22,308 nt of DNA from an uncultured Sutterella sp. (GTDB lineage: Bacteria > Pseudomonadota > Gammaproteobacteria > Burkholderiales > Burkholderiaceae_F), in contig CAAGAT010000056.1 of NCBI GenBank assembly GCA_900767875.1, positions 1-22,308 on the forward strand. The letters are read 5' to 3'. This document shows, piece after piece, positions 20,496 to 22,308 of the stretch. Under the pieces are notes generated by a model. The model ran no database searches. It saw only the letters and a program-made list of their open reading frames with translations, and was not told where the DNA came from. Every line of letters begins with the position of its first letter. The first letter of the stretch is position 1. A program made the position numbers and the translations under genes.

Positions 20496-21218
20496 ATGAC
20501 GCAAGAGACGACGCAGCAAACGGGAGCCATTGCAGAGCGCTTAGAGACGGTGCGCGAGAGGCTCGAGGCCGTGTGCGCCCGCACGGGCTCGACGGCCGAG
20601 CTGGTGGTCGTGTCCAAAACCTTTCCGGCGCAGGCCGTCAATGAGGCCGTTGAGGCCGGACAGCGCGTCTTCGGGGAAAACTACGCGCAGGAAGGCTGCG
20701 GAAAGGTCGACTGGTTCGCGCAGAACCGCCCCGATGTGAAGCTCACCTGGCACTTCATCGGCCCTCTGCAGGCGAACAAAACGCGCGGCGTGGCCGAGCG
20801 CTTTGACTGGGTCGACAGCGTCGATCGGCTGCGCATCGCCAAGCGACTCAACGATCAGAGGCCCGAAGCGATGCCGCCCCTGAACGTTCTCATTGAAGTC
20901 AACATCAGCGGCGAAGAAAGCAAAAGCGGTGTCCAACCCGAGGAGCTGCCGCAGCTTGCCCGTGAAATCGCCGCGCTGCCGCACCTGAAACTGCGGGGCC
21001 TGATGGCCGTTCCCGAGCCCGAAACCGAGGACGAGAAAATCCGCCGGCCCCTGAAGGCCATGAAGGCACTCTTTGAGCAATACAAGGCCGAATTCGGCTG
21101 GGATACCCTTTCGATGGGCATGAGCGCGGACATGGTCCAGGCCGTGGAGGAGGGCGCCACCATGGTGCGCGTGGGCAGCGCCATCTTCGGGCCGCGCCAT
21201 TACCCGGCCAAGGCCTGA
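20496..21218 (+). CDS. yggS: PLP homeostasis protein YggS
   Basis: Cytoplasmic pyridoxal-phosphate-binding protein of the YggS/PROSC/YBL036C family, 240 residues, that helps control free PLP and B6 vitamers. It is a type III-fold TIM barrel without known catalysis. The PLP lysine is Lys41 in LVVVSKTFP. Family motifs RVFGENYAQE, WHFIGPLQANKTRG, VLIEVNISGEESKSGV, LRGLMAVPEPE, and LSMGMSADMVQAVEEGATMVRVGSAIFGPR are all present. ATG 20496 (MTQETTQQ) is preferred to the in-frame GTG at 20448, which adds residues not seen in the family; neither has a strong ribosome-binding site. The exporter gene follows after 20 bp. Confidence 0.95.
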   Translation: MTQETTQQTGAIAERLETVRERLEAVCARTGSTAELVVVSKTFPAQAVNEAVEAGQRVFGENYAQEGCGKVDWFAQNRPDVKLTWHFIGPLQANKTRGVAERFDWVDSVDRLRIAKRLNDQRPEAMPPLNVLIEVNISGEESKSGVQPEELPQLAREIAALPHLKLRGLMAVPEPETEDEKIRRPLKAMKALFEQYKAEFGWDTLSMGMSADMVQAVEEGATMVRVGSAIFGPRHYPAKA

Positions 21219-21238
21219 ACAACCCGCGAGGTGCGTTG

Positions 21239-22183
21239 ATGATCCGGACAAACAATCTGTCGGTGGGACAGGCCACCTTGATCGGGCTTTTTGCCCCGAT
21301 CTGCTGGGGCATGTCGGTGGGCCTGGTGCGCGGCATCGCCGAGGGCTTCGGCATGGCGCAGGGGCAGTTTTTGCTTTACTGCATCTCCACGGTGGCCGTG
21401 TTTCTCACGGTGGGATTGCCCGACTTTTCCAAAATCGACAAGCGCTATCTGTTTTTGGGCATTCCCACGGCCAATTTGAGTTCCCTGTCGTTTTGCCTGG
21501 CGATCTTTACCTCCGACGGCGGGGCGCAGACGATGGAGGTGGGCATGGTCAACTACCTGTGGCCGGCCCTGACGATTTTAAGTGCCGTGCTCTTTAACGG
21601 CGTGCGCACACGCTGGTGGCTCTTTCCGGGACTGCTGGTTGCGTTTGCGGGCATCGTGCAGATCCTGTCGGGCGACGCGGGTTTTTCGTTTGCCGAGTTT
21701 GTCGGCCGCTTTGCCGAAAATCCCGTTTCCTACCTTTTTGCCCTGATGGCCGCCGTCACCTGGGCGGCTTACTCGAGCATGACCCGCGCCTGGGCCAACG
21801 GCGTCAATCCCTCAACGATCATCTTTGCCATTGATGCGGCCATTTTTGGCCTGCTGTGGCTCGCAGGCGTCGGCGACGCTCCCGTGAGCGGCGGCACACA
21901 CGGCTGGATCAGCGTGCTTTTCGGAGGCGTGGCCGTGGGCATGGCCTATGTGGTCTGGACGCTGGGCATGAGCCGCGGCAACATCACGATCCTGGCGGCG
22001 GCAAGCTACTTCACGCCGGTGCTCTCGTGCGTCTTCGCGGTCTTTTGGATCAACGCCGAGCTGCAGACGAGCTTTTGGACGGGCGTGGCCATGGTGGTGG
22101 CCGGGTCGCTGCTTTGCTGGGACGCCACCGGCCGCGGCATCAAGGCGCTGAAAGCCAAACGCAAGGCCTGGCAGCCGCATTGA
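21239..22183 (+). CDS. EamA-family exporter, YddG-like
   Basis: Inner-membrane transporter of the drug/metabolite superfamily with about ten hydrophobic helices in two EamA halves, 314 residues. It resembles YddG, the aromatic amino acid exporter: GMVNYLWPALTIL after the third helix, AVTWAAYSSMTRAWANG at the start of the second half, and TLGMSRGNITILAAASYFTPVLS near the end. Substrate is inferred from this resemblance only. ATG 21239 follows GAGGTG (21228-21233). Its hydrophilic end (KALKAKRKAWQPH) and TGA stop lie against, and partly in, the right end of an IS200/IS605-type element, so the original C-terminus may have been changed. Likely co-transcribed with yggS. Confidence 0.88.
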   Translation: MIRTNNLSVGQATLIGLFAPICWGMSVGLVRGIAEGFGMAQGQFLLYCISTVAVFLTVGLPDFSKIDKRYLFLGIPTANLSSLSFCLAIFTSDGGAQTMEVGMVNYLWPALTILSAVLFNGVRTRWWLFPGLLVAFAGIVQILSGDAGFSFAEFVGRFAENPVSYLFALMAAVTWAAYSSMTRAWANGVNPSTIIFAIDAAIFGLLWLAGVGDAPVSGGTHGWISVLFGGVAVGMAYVVWTLGMSRGNITILAAASYFTPVLSCVFAVFWINAELQTSFWTGVAMVVAGSLLCWDATGRGIKALKAKRKAWQPH

Positions 22184-22220
22184 CATCCTCCCCCGATTGA
22201 AATCAGGGGATTCCTGCGCA
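22180..22220 (-). mobile_element. Right end of an IS200/IS605-type element
   Basis: Read on the minus strand, this stretch is GGAATCCCCTGATTTCAATC then GGGGGAGGATGTCAA. This is the familiar right-end signature of IS200/IS605-type elements: an imperfect hairpin (CCCC-c-GAT, TGAA loop, ATC-a-GGGG) then GAGGATGTCAA. The terminal TCAA corresponds to 22183-22180 and includes the stop codon of the exporter gene. The rest of the element lies beyond the right edge. Confidence 0.65.
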
Positions 22221-22308
22221 GTTGCCTACGCAACGCTCAGGCGGGTTCTCGCTGTTGGCTCCGCAGCTTCGTGCAAAAGGCACGAGGCCTTGGGAACTCA
22301 CTTCACGA
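22203..22308 (-). CDS. C-terminal end of a TnpB-type protein, 5' part outside window
   Basis: A minus-strand frame is open from the right edge to a TGA at 22205-22203 and reads REVSSQGLVPFARSCGANSE and on to GNCAGIP. It ends inside the right-end signature, as tnpB genes of IS200/IS605-type elements commonly do. Only 34 residues are visible and none of the RuvC or zinc-finger motifs, so the call rests on the position relative to the IS end and on the weak tail resemblance. If correct, the message would continue into an omega-RNA whose guide is copied from the 3' end of the exporter gene. Confidence 0.45.
   Translation of the reverse strand, partial: REVSSQGLVPFARSCGANSENPPERCVGNCAGIP

Overview
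The window looks like chromosomal DNA of a GC-rich Gram-negative bacterium, most likely a betaproteobacterium of the Burkholderiales (a Sutterella/Parasutterella-like gut anaerobe would fit). This rests on rpsT next to a divergent murJ, a hup/hyp hydrogenase-maturation operon in the alpha/betaproteobacterial order, and the remnant of a large CoA-enzyme activase typical of anaerobes. It is inference from gene content and order; no database was consulted.

Layout. 1-1.1 kb: an ISL3-type transposase cut by the left edge. 1.17-1.26 kb: tRNA-Ser(UGA), minus strand. 1.4-3.5 kb: a PPK2-type polyphosphate kinase and a HAD phosphatase. 3.4-4.9 kb: a graveyard. The C-terminal end of an activase gene (minus) is cut off where an IS607-type element begins. 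That element has an intact serine recombinase tnpA, but its tnpB breaks off after about 55 codons and is followed by a tiny IS3 orfA-like start. 5.0-7.8 kb: housekeeping genes rpsT (minus), murJ and a macro-domain protein. 7.9-9.9 kb: a single minus-strand gene joining a SAM methyltransferase to a Cas9-like HNH nuclease, with a perfect 15-bp palindrome at its probable transcription start.

10.0-19.7 kb: one long minus-strand operon, hupG-hupH-hupI-hupJ-hupK-hypA-hypB-hypF-hypC-hypD-hypE, with short gaps, small overlaps and a strong terminator after hypE. HypF and HypE make the cyanide ligands. HypC and HypD assemble Fe(CN)2CO. HypA and HypB deliver nickel. HupG/H are expected to chaperone the small subunit, HupI is a rubredoxin, and HupJ/K assist large-subunit assembly. 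No hydrogenase structural gene, protease or cytochrome b lies in the window, so the enzyme served must be encoded elsewhere. 19.7-20.5 kb is non-coding and carries a perfect 21-bp palindrome and several DnaA-box-like words.

20.5-22.2 kb: yggS (PLP homeostasis) and an EamA/YddG-type exporter, probably co-transcribed. The exporter's stop codon coincides with the right end of an IS200/IS605-type element whose tnpB enters from the right edge on the minus strand.

The two most original items are the methyltransferase-HNH fusion with its own palindromic control site, and the hydrogenase maturation operon separated from its hydrogenase.
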